This document shows positions 8,772-16,532 of a stretch of DNA of 39,872 bases, one piece after another. Position numbers and translations under genes: made by a program. The stretch comes from Thermodesulfovibrionales bacterium (GTDB lineage: Bacteria > Nitrospirota > Thermodesulfovibrionia > Thermodesulfovibrionales > SM23-35). The stretch lies in contig JAVHLL010000026.1 in NCBI GenBank assembly GCA_031082155.1, positions 1 through 39,872 on the forward strand. Direction: 5' to 3'. Every line of letters starts with the position of its first letter. The first letter of the stretch is position 1. The notes beneath the pieces were generated by a model. That model did no database searches and was not told the DNA's origin. It was given only the letters and a program-made list of their open reading frames with translations.

Positions 8772-8809
8772 AACCGCAAATTATTCTGCTTTGCGGTTTT
8801 TTGTTTTTT
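8772..8809 (+). terminator. Intrinsic terminator in the leader of the FKBP gene
   Basis: AACCGCAAA (8772-8780) and TTTGCGGTT (8790-8798) form a perfect 9-bp stem with a 9-base loop, followed by a T-rich run to 8809. This is the strongest intrinsic terminator in the window. It lies about 40 bases upstream of the FKBP start and downstream of no plus-strand gene. It therefore either ends a short RNA of about 60 bases or attenuates the FKBP gene. The T-run is on the plus strand only, so it does not serve the divergent yciH gene. Confidence 0.7.
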
Positions 8810-8848
8810 ACTATTGCGTTTTAACCAGCAGGGATTCAGGGAAAGAGA

Positions 8849-9379
8849 ATGAAAAAACATTTTATGTGGCTCACCGCGTTGGCAGGGCTTATCGCAGCCC
8901 TCTCATTTTCGGCATTTGCATCCGATGCGGCTGAAAAAATAAAAGAAGGAGGTGCGCTCGTGGTCACTGAAGGAAAAACAGTCAAGGTCGATTACACCCT
9001 GGAGGTCGATGGCAAAGTCATTGACAGTTCGAAGGAGCGCGGACCGCTTGAATTCAAGACAGGCAGCGGTCAGATGATCCCCGGCTTCGAAAAGGGCGTC
9101 ATGGGTATGAAGGTCGGTGAGAAAAAGTCTTTCAAGGTTAATCCGGAAGAGGGATATGGTCCTGAAAATCCGGAAGCGATACAAAACATTCCAAAGAATC
9201 AGCTGCCTCCCGAGGTAACCCCTGAAGCGGGGATGACTCTCTATGCACAGTCTCCGGATGGACGGCAGGTCCCAGTGAGAGTTATGGAAATCAAGGATGA
9301 TGTGGTGGTAATGAACTTCAACCATCCCCTTGCAGGAAAGACCCTTGATTTTGACGTCGAGGTTGTGGAGATACAGTAG
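8849..9379 (+). CDS. Periplasmic SlyD-type FKBP peptidyl-prolyl isomerase
   Basis: This 176-residue protein catalyses cis-trans isomerisation of Xaa-Pro bonds, probably on exported proteins. Residues 1-25 form a signal peptide (MKKHFMWLTALAGLIAALSF, then AFAS). The catalytic FKBP domain starts at GKTVKVDYTLEVDGKVIDSS, with IPGFEKGVMGMKVGEKK as the central helix and active-site edge. The insert-in-flap domain typical of SlyD is present (EEGYGPENPEAIQNIPKNQL). The domain closes with NFNHPLAGKTLDFDVEVVEI, the SlyD signature end. The His/Cys-rich metal-binding tail of E. coli SlyD is absent. The GGGAAAGAGA stretch upstream gives a usable ribosome site. A terminator-like hairpin precedes the gene, so expression may be conditional. 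Confidence 0.9.
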   Translation: MKKHFMWLTALAGLIAALSFSAFASDAAEKIKEGGALVVTEGKTVKVDYTLEVDGKVIDSSKERGPLEFKTGSGQMIPGFEKGVMGMKVGEKKSFKVNPEEGYGPENPEAIQNIPKNQLPPEVTPEAGMTLYAQSPDGRQVPVRVMEIKDDVVVMNFNHPLAGKTLDFDVEVVEIQ

Positions 9380-9665
9380 AACCGGGATTATTTTCAGTGC
9401 GTCACAATAGTTATTCTGATGGTAAAGGCAAGTTCTGAAACTTCAGGTTTCTTCTGCACTTCTCCTGTCGGCTTCAATTGATCCAGAAAAGGGGGGAAAG
9501 GAAGAGAGCATTTCGTCGACAAGCACATGCAAACAGTGACGATCTTGCGAACGTGCATTTAAGGACTATCCTGCTATATAATTTCTTTATATGCAACCGC
9601 CTGTATCATCATTTAGAGGATTGCTGGCAGATACGGTTTTTAGGGCAACGAGAGTGTACTGAAAC

Positions 9666-10391
9666 ATGGATGACCTTTCAGGCAATATCTGTCTGGCAAA
9701 ACAGTCGCCCGCTCTTACAAAGTCTCTTCTTGCTCTCGCGACAAATACCGCCGTTCAGAAAGAATTCCCTGATCTAGACCACTACGTAAAAAATCTTATG
9801 GGCGCTCTGCAGACGGGTGATATTCCCCTAACCGAAAACGCGCTGCTCAGTCTGTATACACGATTGCATGGAGCAGGCGCCAGGTATTCTCCCGAGGAAA
9901 GGGAGCGTCTTTCGAAAAGGAAAGGGTATGCATGCTATCCCGGTGGCCTTTCCCCGCTCATAAGGGCTGTACAGTTTATCAGACCTGATTCAGTTGTCGC
10001 TGACCTCGGTGCAGGGAACGGCCTACAGGGTTTATTGTTACAGTGCATCTGCCCTCACCGGAAAACAATCCAGGTCGAGATTTCCTCCGCACTGATCCGC
10101 GTCGGTCAGATCTTTCAGCACACGCTCGGAATAGAGGCTGATCGTATAGAGTGGATTCACGACGATATTGTGCATGTATCGATTGAAGAAGCAGATTTTA
10201 TTTATCTTTATCTGCCGGCAAAACCGCTCGATGGGGGAAAGGAAGTATATGAGGCTATCGCCCGTAAACTGAATAGGACCGAGAAGCCAATTGTTATCTT
10301 CAGTATTGCTGATTGCCTGGCCGGTTTTCTCGGCAGGCGATTCTCCGTTGTTTATACGGACGGCCATCTCACCTGTTTTATCAAAAAATAA
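9666..10391 (+). CDS. Class I SAM-dependent methyltransferase-like protein
   Basis: A 241-residue cytosolic protein with a Rossmann-type SAM-binding core. Motif I is VVADLGAGNGLQG (near residue 110), followed by the acidic strand end IQVEISSALIRVGQ, then RIEWIHDDIVHVSIEEADFIYLYLP, which matches motifs II to IV. The first 100 residues are helical and not assignable. The general layout resembles histone-Lys-type (DOT1-like) or small-molecule methyltransferases, where a D-F-I-Y-L-Y-L-P strand stands in for the usual catalytic motif, but the substrate cannot be deduced. The start follows only a weak GAGAG ribosome site. The 286-base gap upstream shows nothing recognisable. The gene converges with yajQ across the inverted-repeat element. 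Confidence 0.7.
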   Translation: MDDLSGNICLAKQSPALTKSLLALATNTAVQKEFPDLDHYVKNLMGALQTGDIPLTENALLSLYTRLHGAGARYSPEERERLSKRKGYACYPGGLSPLIRAVQFIRPDSVVADLGAGNGLQGLLLQCICPHRKTIQVEISSALIRVGQIFQHTLGIEADRIEWIHDDIVHVSIEEADFIYLYLPAKPLDGGKEVYEAIARKLNRTEKPIVIFSIADCLAGFLGRRFSVVYTDGHLTCFIKK

Positions 10392-10420
10392 CCGACCATA
10401 TATGTGTCCGAAATAATTCA

Positions 10421-10593
10421 GCTAAGGGATATGACTCAATTTCTGAAGCGAGATCACGGGTAATCCTGATGAGGCTGAAGACGAAGCGGAAGTCTCACGT
10501 ATGAATTGAGTAAAAATATTATAGTCAGATAAAGGTATGTACAAAAACAAAGGTAGTTTATATCGCTTCAGAAATTGAGTCATATCCCTTAGC
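10421..10593. repeat. 173-bp element with perfect 31-bp terminal inverted repeats
   Basis: Positions 10421-10451 and 10563-10593 are perfect reverse complements over 31 bases. The left arm begins GCTAAGGGATATGACTCAAT. The 111-base interior has no plausible ORF. The element fills most of the gap between two convergent genes. The layout suits a MITE or a REPIN-like palindrome, and as RNA it would fold into a long hairpin. I see no clear target-site duplication at the edges and no large T-run after either arm, so a normal terminator is less likely. Confidence 0.7.
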
Positions 10594-10620
10594 CAGATTC
10601 TTGCCTAAAAAAATGCGACT

Positions 10621-11118
10621 TCATCTATAGTTGATGAATTCAATATGAAAATCGAAATCTTTCCCTTTCAGCATCTGTATTACCACCTGAAGGTCATCGA
10701 TCTTCTTTGCCCGTACCCTCACCTGCTCTTTTTGAATCTCTGACTGCACCTTGAGCTTCATGTCTTTCACAAGCTTGACAATATCCTTCGCCCGTTCAGG
10801 AGATAAGCCCTTCTGAAGGGTTACTACCTGCCTTACCGTATCACCAGCCGCCTTCTCGATATTGCCGAAGGCTAAGGCTTTCAGGGATACAGTTCTCTTC
10901 ACAAGCTTGTTCTTGAGAATTTCTGTCAGGCTTTTCAGTTTGTACTCATCGTCTGCGATGAGAATGATCTCTCCCTTTTCCTTGCTCAATTCAATACTGC
11001 TTTTGCTGCCTTTGAAATCAAAGCGCTGGCTTATCTCCTTCTCTGTCTGCTGTACAGCGTTTAAAACCTCCTGCATATCAACCTGGCTCACCACATCAAA
11101 TGAATGTTCATCTGCCAT
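10621..11118 (-). CDS. yajQ: YajQ family nucleotide/cyclic-di-GMP-binding protein
   Basis: This 165-residue cytosolic protein belongs to the YajQ (DUF520/UPF0234) family. Members bind nucleotides or RNA, and some act as cyclic-di-GMP effectors. The start at 11118 is chosen over a longer frame from 11184 because MADEHSFDVVSQVDMQEV is the canonical family N-terminus and GAGAGGA precedes it. Conserved blocks are ISQRFDFKGSKSSIEL, IILIADDEYKLKSL, KQVVTLQ-type VRQVVTLQKGLSPERAK, and the terminal QVVIQMLKGKDFDFHIEFIN. Length matches the family. It is transcribed alone, with a 352-base gap upstream. Confidence 0.93.
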   Translation of the reverse strand: MADEHSFDVVSQVDMQEVLNAVQQTEKEISQRFDFKGSKSSIELSKEKGEIILIADDEYKLKSLTEILKNKLVKRTVSLKALAFGNIEKAAGDTVRQVVTLQKGLSPERAKDIVKLVKDMKLKVQSEIQKEQVRVRAKKIDDLQVVIQMLKGKDFDFHIEFINYR

Positions 11119-11282
11119 AACTGTCCTCTCACAACCTTTTCTAGCATTATCCCTGTTTTCTATATTTCCGTCAAGGTGAGCCACCGGATGGACGGAGCCA
11201 GGTCTTCACGATTCAGGCTGTAAACATATGGTTCTGATGGTCAGAGCTGACTCTTGAAATCAGATGACAGAGTTCACCGGTT

Positions 11283-11351
11283 TCATCGAAAGGCAGCAGA
11301 AAGGAAAGGCAGCCGGGCTGAGCCTGCGAAACTAATGAATACCTTTTTCAT
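11283..11351 (-). pseudogene. Short signal-peptide-like ORF, possibly a gene remnant
   Basis: An ATG at 11351 follows an excellent AAAGGAG ribosome site and opens a 22-codon frame beginning MKKVFISFAGSARLP, ending in TGA at 11283-11285. Lys-Lys followed by a hydrophobic run looks like the start of a signal peptide, but the frame closes before any mature domain. It could be a decayed secreted-protein gene or a genuine micropeptide. The evidence is the ribosome site and N-terminal composition only. Confidence 0.25.
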
Positions 11352-11442
11352 GATGTGTCTCCTTTCAGTTTGTTCTTGATTGCAGGATAGAAGAAAATTG
11401 TGGAGAAAAGATGAAGCGACAATTGTGTGAAATGAACTACCC

Positions 11443-11457
11443 CGCAGCAAAGCTGCG
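11443..11457. repeat. Short GC-rich palindrome
   Basis: CGCAGC (11443-11448), a three-base loop AAA and GCTGCG (11452-11457) form a compact hairpin just downstream of the LOG-family gene (minus strand). There is no T-run, so it is a poor intrinsic terminator. Similar CCCCGCAGC/GCTGCGGGG palindromes are, as I recall, dispersed repeats in several anaerobe genomes; whether it is repeated here cannot be seen. Confidence 0.35.
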
Positions 11458-11470
11458 ATGAATTCTTTGA

Positions 11471-12193
11471 CTAAAAACTCCCCCGTGAAAGCCGGCGGAT
11501 GATACGGATGGCGTCTTCGACTGTATTTGCTCCCTGGATAAAATCCATGTCTTCGTTACTTATGGTTCCCTCAGCCAGCAGGGTGTCGTGCATGAAGCGG
11601 CGGAGATGGTCCCAGAAGTCCCTCACCATCCCTACAACCGGGAAACGCTCAAGTTTTCCCGTCTGTGCGAGGGTTATTACTTCGAAGGCTTCATCAAGCG
11701 TGCCAAACCCACCCGGCATGACGACAAAGGCCGAGGAGTATTTTACCAGCATTACCTTGCGTACGAAAAAGTGCTCGAATTCGATGAACTTGTCGAGGTA
11801 GGGATTGGGTTTCTGTTCAAAGGGAAGTGTGATATTGCAGCCCAGGCTCAGCCCCCCGCCTTCCTTGGCACCCCTGTTTGCAGCCTCCATAATCCCGGGG
11901 CCTCCTCCGGTCATGACCGCATAACCTGCGTTGGCCAGCGCCCGGCCGAGCTCGCGCGCGAGCTCATAATAGCGGTGCCTTTCAGGAAACCGCGCCGATC
12001 CGAATACCGTAACGCAGGGGCCGTCAAATTCAAAACTCTCGAAGCCATGCAGGAATTCGAGAAAGAATCGCACTGCACTCTCCAGATCTTCGCCCCGTTT
12101 CCTTCGGCCCGAGAGAAAGAGCTTCTCTGCGCCCACAACCTGATTAAGCAGTGACGTTGATTGTATGATTTCTGACAATCCCTTGTTGTTCAT
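11471..12193 (-). CDS. LOG family protein (TIGR00730 type)
   Basis: This 240-residue protein has the Rossmann-like LOG fold of cytokinin riboside 5'-monophosphate phosphoribohydrolases and related nucleotide-cleaving enzymes. The diagnostic motifs are both present: MTGGGPGIMEAANRGAKEGGG near residue 95 and VVMPGGFGTLDEAFE near 160 (the PGGxGTxxE motif, with the catalytic Glu). An Arg in the LDKFIEFEHFFVRKVML stretch matches the substrate-binding Arg of the family. The N-terminal 65 residues are an extension absent from the shortest LOG proteins and typical of the longer bacterial subgroup. AAGGAG precedes the ATG at 12193. In bacteria the likely role is nucleotide salvage rather than hormone synthesis. 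A distant relative lies at 18502-18954. Confidence 0.9.
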   Translation of the reverse strand: MNNKGLSEIIQSTSLLNQVVGAEKLFLSGRRKRGEDLESAVRFFLEFLHGFESFEFDGPCVTVFGSARFPERHRYYELARELGRALANAGYAVMTGGGPGIMEAANRGAKEGGGLSLGCNITLPFEQKPNPYLDKFIEFEHFFVRKVMLVKYSSAFVVMPGGFGTLDEAFEVITLAQTGKLERFPVVGMVRDFWDHLRRFMHDTLLAEGTISNEDMDFIQGANTVEDAIRIIRRLSRGSF

Positions 12194-12361
12194 AAGTGAC
12201 TCCTTCTTTCTTAAAGCGCTTTCTGTAACTTTATTATAATGTAGCGTATTCAGGATAGCATTACAAATACCTCGGAGTTCGAATAAGCGTCATGCCGCTC
12301 TCACAGGACATTGCAAATCGCCTTAATTTCTAATAACATATTCTTCAAGGAGGTGATAATT

Positions 12362-12982
12362 ATGAAAAAAATATCTGTTCTTTTCATTGCGTTCGGTCTG
12401 CTGTCTATAGTTGCATCGTGTGCTGTTTCGAGCCAGCGGCCTGTTTACCAGGAGAGGTCTGCCTACAATAAGCAAGGCGTTTTTTATGAAAGGATCGAAA
12501 ACCAACAGAGTCGCATCAACCAGGGCATAAAATCCGGCGAGCTTACGCGGCAGGAGGCGGGGATTCTGCTGGACAATTTAAACTGGATAAGGGACAAATA
12601 TGCACGGATGACCGCGAACGGCATACTGACTCAAAATGAACAGGAACTCCTGGACAAAATGCTGGATAAAAACAGCGAGATGATAAGAAACAAAAAAAAT
12701 AACCCCGCAAAACAGCTCTATGATGCCGATGTCCAGGAGCGGATAGACAGGCAGCAAAGGTCGATCAATCAGGGGCTCACATCAGGAGAACTCACTAGGC
12801 GTGAAGCTGATATTGTGCAGGATAACCTGAACAACATCAGGGGAAGATTCACAAAAATGAGAAAGGATGGCATACTCACCATAAAAGAGCTCGAAAAACT
12901 TGACAAGATGCTCGATGAAAACAGCAAGATGATCTATCGGAAGGAGCATAACAGGGATTACAATATAAAGCGGATATATTAA
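12362..12982 (+). CDS. Lipoprotein with two tandem about-70-residue repeats
   Basis: A predicted 206-residue lipoprotein. The ATG at 12362 follows AAGGAGGTGAT, a near-perfect complement of the 16S rRNA tail, so strong translation is expected. The signal sequence ends in the lipobox VAS-C20. Residues about 42-112 and 125-195 are clear copies of one another: ERI-(E/D)-(N/R)-QQ-(S/R)-(R/S)-INQG, then SGELTR-(Q/R)-EA, then NGILT or DGILT followed by a helix ending DKMLD. The D/N-G-I-L-T segments resemble EF-hand loops but lack the full set of acidic ligands. I do not know a named function; periplasmic proteins with this SGELT-xx-EA repeat are usually annotated as hypothetical. It is monocistronic and converges with glgP. 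Confidence 0.8.
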   Translation: MKKISVLFIAFGLLSIVASCAVSSQRPVYQERSAYNKQGVFYERIENQQSRINQGIKSGELTRQEAGILLDNLNWIRDKYARMTANGILTQNEQELLDKMLDKNSEMIRNKKNNPAKQLYDADVQERIDRQQRSINQGLTSGELTRREADIVQDNLNNIRGRFTKMRKDGILTIKELEKLDKMLDENSKMIYRKEHNRDYNIKRIY

Positions 12983-13045
12983 AAGAAATAAGAAAATGTA
13001 TTGAGGGAAGGTTCATCCACTAATTATTTTTGGATCAGGCGTACT

Positions 13046-15514
13046 TTATCTATCCTCAAGATCGATCTTCAGAGGCGCTGCCTTCCATATTTTTTCGTTG
13101 TACTCGCGTATTGACCGGTCCGAGGAGAACTTTCCCATCCGCGCAACACTGAGGATAGACATTCTGGCCCATTTCTCCTTGTCTTTGAATGCAACGTTTA
13201 TCCGGTCCTGGCACTCAATATAGGACTGATAATCGGCAAGGACCATCTGCTCATCACGGCAGAGCAGTGAGTCAACGAGAGGCTTGAAAAGGTCTGTATC
13301 CTTTCTGGAAAAATATCCTGAGCTGATAAGATCGACTGCCGCTTTCAAATCCGGATTCTCATTATAGTATGCCATGGGATTATAGCCCTCAGATTTCATG
13401 GCAGAGATTTCTTCTGCGTTCAGACCGAAGAGGAACATGTTTTCAGCTCCCACCTCTTCACGGATTTCTTTATTCATCCCATTGACTGTCCCTATCGTGC
13501 ATACGCCGTTCATTGAGAATTTTATGCCCCCTGTCCCTGCTGACTCTCTTCCCGCAGTAGAGATCTGTTCTGAGAGGTCGGCAGCCGGATAAATTTTCTG
13601 GGCGTTCTTTACATTCAGGTCTGGAAAGAAGACAACGTTCAACCGTCCTGCAACGTCAGAATCACTGTTCACCACCTCGGCAACGGAACTGATCAGCTTA
13701 AGAATGAGGTTCGCGATGAAATACCCGGGAGATGCTTTGCCTCCAAATAGAAAGGTGCGGGGCGTGATATCCTCCTTCGGATTTTTCTTGATCCTGTTAT
13801 AAAGCGTAATGATATGAAGCACGTTCAGGTGCTGGCGCATGCTTTCGTGGAAGCGTTTCATCTGTACGTCGAAAAACGTATCCGGACGAACTGATACGCC
13901 GGTCCGGGCAAGAATGATCCCTGCGAGTTCTGATTTATTTTCATGTTTTATCTGGAGCCACTTTTTTCTCAGGTTCGGCTCATTCGCAAAGGCTTCGAGC
14001 TGTTGGATTTCCTCCAGGTTCCTGACCCAACCATCTCCGATTGTATTCGTAATGAGTTCAGTAAGTCTTGGATTACTAAGTGCCATCCAGCGTCTTTGTG
14101 TCACGCCACTGGTTATATTGAGAAACCTCTCAGGATAGAGTTCGTAAAGATCCGGGAAAACCGACGTCTTCAGCAGTTCAGAATGGATTTCCGAAACCCC
14201 GTTGACTGCATGGCTTCCCAGACTTCCAAGGTACGCCATCCGGACATATTTCTGATCGCTCTCATCGATAAGCGAGAGACTTGAGCTTTTTTCATTATTG
14301 TCCGGGTATTTTAGCCATATCTCGTCGAGGAAGCGCCGGTTTATCTCATAAATGATTTCAAGGTGCCGCGGGAGGATGTTCGCAAATATGGAAAGAGGCC
14401 ACTTCTCGAGTGCCTCAGTCAAAATAGTCTGGTTTGTATACGAAAAGGCATTCTGTGTGATGTACCATGCCTTGTCCCAGTTCACCAGATGCTCATCCAC
14501 CAGGAGTCTCATGAGTTCCGCAACCGCAATTGCGGGATGGGTATCATTCAACTGCACTGCGAAGGAGCTTGAGAAAGCATTGATGTTTTTCCAGCGCAGG
14601 AGGTGTAGCCGGATCATGTCCTGGAGGGCACAGGAAACAAAGAAATACTGCTGCGCGAGCCGCAGCTGTTTGCCGATATACGGCTCGTCGTCGGGATAAA
14701 GGATCTTGCTGATCGATTCCGACGCAATCTTTTCGTTGACTGCTCCGAAATAATCCCCGATATTGAAGGCCTCATAATCAAATGTTTCGACTGCTTCCGA
14801 CTTCCAGAGACGCAGCAGGTTTGTTGTGGCGACTCTGTAACCGGATATAGGGGTATCATATGCCGTCCCTTTGAGCGCGAATTTGGGAATCCAGCGTACC
14901 CGGAAGCAGCCCTGCTCGTCATAATACGACTCGGTCTGGCCGCCAATATTTACGGTGTAGGCAATCTCATGGCGCTGTACCTCCCATGGGTTCCCGTGGC
15001 CAAGCCATTTGTCCGTCATTTCAATCTGCCAGCCATCCCTGATCTCCTGGTGAAAGGCACCAAATTCATACCGGATACCGTACCCGATCGCAGGGATTTC
15101 AAGTGTTGCAAGTGAATCCATGGAGCAGGCTGCACGCATACCGAGGCCGCTGTTCCCGAGACCGGGTTCTCCCTCCTGCCCGGCAAGTTCCTGCACATTT
15201 AGGCCTAATCCCTGCAAAGCCTGTGAGATTTCATTCGCTATGCCGAGGTTGATAAGATGCATCCCGAGCTGTGGTCCCATGAGAAACTCGTCAGACAAAT
15301 ATGCAACTACGGTGAGATCCTCTGTATAATTCTGAACGGTTTTGATCCATCGCTGCATCAGCCTGTCCCGGACTGTATAGGCAAGCGCCATGTACCAGTC
15401 GTGCTGCGTTGCCGTATCCGGAACCTTTCCAAGGTGGAAATAAAGATTTTCGAGTACAGACTGCCTGATTGCTTCAACACTCAGAGCGGTGCGGTATTCC
15501 TTCAGCATTCTCAA
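13046..15514 (-). CDS. glgP: Glycogen/alpha-glucan phosphorylase
   Basis: This GT35 enzyme of 822 residues releases glucose-1-phosphate from glycogen using pyridoxal phosphate. Near the N-terminus YLSDEFLMGPQLGMHLINLG is the family's early signature. VQLNDTHPAIAVAELMRLL is the substrate/allosteric region. FGGKASPGYFIANLILKLI and NVVFFPDLNVKNAQKIYPAADL precede the PLP site ESAGTGGIKFSMNG, in which the Lys (about residue 663) would hold PLP. That motif reads GTGGIKFS where most phosphorylases have GTGNMKF, so it is slightly unusual but keeps the Lys. AGAGG lies 5 bases upstream of a TTG at 15514; the ATG two codons later is an alternative start. No glycogen-synthesis genes accompany it. Confidence 0.95.
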   Translation of the reverse strand: MRMLKEYRTALSVEAIRQSVLENLYFHLGKVPDTATQHDWYMALAYTVRDRLMQRWIKTVQNYTEDLTVVAYLSDEFLMGPQLGMHLINLGIANEISQALQGLGLNVQELAGQEGEPGLGNSGLGMRAACSMDSLATLEIPAIGYGIRYEFGAFHQEIRDGWQIEMTDKWLGHGNPWEVQRHEIAYTVNIGGQTESYYDEQGCFRVRWIPKFALKGTAYDTPISGYRVATTNLLRLWKSEAVETFDYEAFNIGDYFGAVNEKIASESISKILYPDDEPYIGKQLRLAQQYFFVSCALQDMIRLHLLRWKNINAFSSSFAVQLNDTHPAIAVAELMRLLVDEHLVNWDKAWYITQNAFSYTNQTILTEALEKWPLSIFANILPRHLEIIYEINRRFLDEIWLKYPDNNEKSSSLSLIDESDQKYVRMAYLGSLGSHAVNGVSEIHSELLKTSVFPDLYELYPERFLNITSGVTQRRWMALSNPRLTELITNTIGDGWVRNLEEIQQLEAFANEPNLRKKWLQIKHENKSELAGIILARTGVSVRPDTFFDVQMKRFHESMRQHLNVLHIITLYNRIKKNPKEDITPRTFLFGGKASPGYFIANLILKLISSVAEVVNSDSDVAGRLNVVFFPDLNVKNAQKIYPAADLSEQISTAGRESAGTGGIKFSMNGVCTIGTVNGMNKEIREEVGAENMFLFGLNAEEISAMKSEGYNPMAYYNENPDLKAAVDLISSGYFSRKDTDLFKPLVDSLLCRDEQMVLADYQSYIECQDRINVAFKDKEKWARMSILSVARMGKFSSDRSIREYNEKIWKAAPLKIDLEDR

Positions 15515-15641
15515 TTATACCTCTTTTGCGCATCCGGGGAAACCTGCTCCGCATGCATTGCAACTGGAATATCCGGACGAATCGTCATATTGGATTATAA
15601 GAAGCCCTAGATGAATGGGAAAACGTTAAAACGTCCGCCTA

Positions 15642-16373
15642 CTAATGCCTTACGTCCCATTCCCTGGCTTTTCGGTATTCCCTGAATATCCTCTCACGTC
15701 TTCTGAACTCGGACGAATGCATCAATCTCCGTCCGTTCCTGTTCTCCTCTCCAATCTCGCTGTGAAGCATTTCATGGTAAATCACATATCTGATGTAATA
15801 CAGGGGGATATTCTTCCTGTCAAGGACAGGGTGAATCCGTATGATGTTGTGGTCCCTGCAGTAGCTGCCCAGCGTCCGCCTTCTGACCGACCGCCGGAGA
15901 CTTTTTCGTCCCCATCCGATCGAAGCACAAACCCTTTGATCAAAATATTCACGGTTAATGGAATCAAAAAGCTCTTTCAGGTCAAAACATTTTCCCTGAG
16001 TATTGCCTTTGTAGGGTCTTCCATTGCCTTTCTTGATACAGTGCCGGTTTTCCCTGATGAATCTGGTGATGCGGGGTGTTCTCCGCCTGCTGTTTTTCAG
16101 AAAGACTGCGATCTCTCTGATAACCTCGTCGCCAGCGTGCAGGAACATCCAGTGCAGCCTCACCGACACATGGCTGTTTTCTGGTTTGACCGATACCATA
16201 CGGGTTGAATTGTCGGTGATGATGAGGGATACCGGTTTGCCGGCGCCCTGTTCGAGTATATCTTTCAGTCTGTCCTGATTCAGCGAATAGGGAATGGTTA
16301 ACTGCAGCACACCAGATCCCGTGAATTTCCTTTGAGACAGGACTTCTTCGGATTTATCACGCATACAGGTCAT
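15642..16373 (-). CDS. SprT-like zinc metallopeptidase domain protein
   Basis: A 243-residue protein with a C-terminal SprT-like domain. The zinc-protease motif is YHEMLH (H200, E201, H204), with a further His at 219 (MHSSEF) as the probable third ligand. Upstream, DLKELFDSINREYFDQRV and GWGRKSLRR...TLGSYCRDHNIIRIHPVLD are typical of the SprT fold. The first 110 residues contain an Arg-rich region but no known domain. Eukaryotic SprT relatives (Spartan) cleave DNA-protein crosslinks; bacterial versions are mostly uncharacterised. No ribosome site precedes 16373, and a good promoter lies just upstream, so the message may be leaderless. A second ATG at 16364 is possible. The gene lies about 127 bases upstream of glgP's start, in the opposite direction of none: both are on the minus strand. 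Confidence 0.8.
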   Translation of the reverse strand: MTCMRDKSEEVLSQRKFTGSGVLQLTIPYSLNQDRLKDILEQGAGKPVSLIITDNSTRMVSVKPENSHVSVRLHWMFLHAGDEVIREIAVFLKNSRRRTPRITRFIRENRHCIKKGNGRPYKGNTQGKCFDLKELFDSINREYFDQRVCASIGWGRKSLRRSVRRRTLGSYCRDHNIIRIHPVLDRKNIPLYYIRYVIYHEMLHSEIGEENRNGRRLMHSSEFRRRERIFREYRKAREWDVRH

Positions 16374-16382
16374 GGCTGCAAA

Positions 16383-16412
16383 ATTATAGACGGGTTTCAG
16401 GAATAATGTCTA
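16383..16412 (-). promoter_or_regulatory. Promoter placed to give a leaderless SprT-like mRNA
   Basis: On the minus strand TAGACA (16407-16412) and TATAAT (16383-16388) are 18 bases apart. A transcript starting about 7 bases past the -10 would begin around 16376, within 3 bases of the ATG at 16373. That agrees with the lack of a Shine-Dalgarno sequence there. If the ATG at 16364 is used instead, the leader would be about 12 bases. Confidence 0.5.
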
Positions 16413-16532
16413 TAGTGTTGTGAGGGGGTTCAGTGGTCCCTGTTTTATCTTCGAGAAGAACGCCATACTACAAAAAATACCTTTTGTGCTATGATAAAAA
16501 ACCTTTGTGGCAAATACATCAGGAGGCTTCGT

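Larger units (their letters stand above)
11119..11470. other. Non-coding gap between yajQ and the LOG-family gene
   Basis: Apart from a 22-codon minus-strand ORF (11283-11351) and a short palindrome (11443-11457), both listed separately, this 352-base stretch holds nothing I can assign. No convincing paired -35/-10 for yajQ was found by eye. Confidence 0.5.

Noticed and set aside
8764-8778. Sigma-54-like TTGGCA...GCA in the FKBP leader
   Set aside because: Only 9 bases separate GG and GC instead of the required 10, and the GC is part of the terminator stem.
9478-9777. 99-codon plus-strand ORF before the methyltransferase gene
   Set aside because: Overlaps the methyltransferase start in another frame, no ribosome site and no recognisable protein features.
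10452-10562. Interior of the inverted-repeat element resembling a ribozyme core (CTGATGAG ... GAA) or a group II intron domain V
   Set aside because: The hammerhead GAAA is GAAG and stem II does not pair well; no intron-encoded protein or matching domain V first strand is present.
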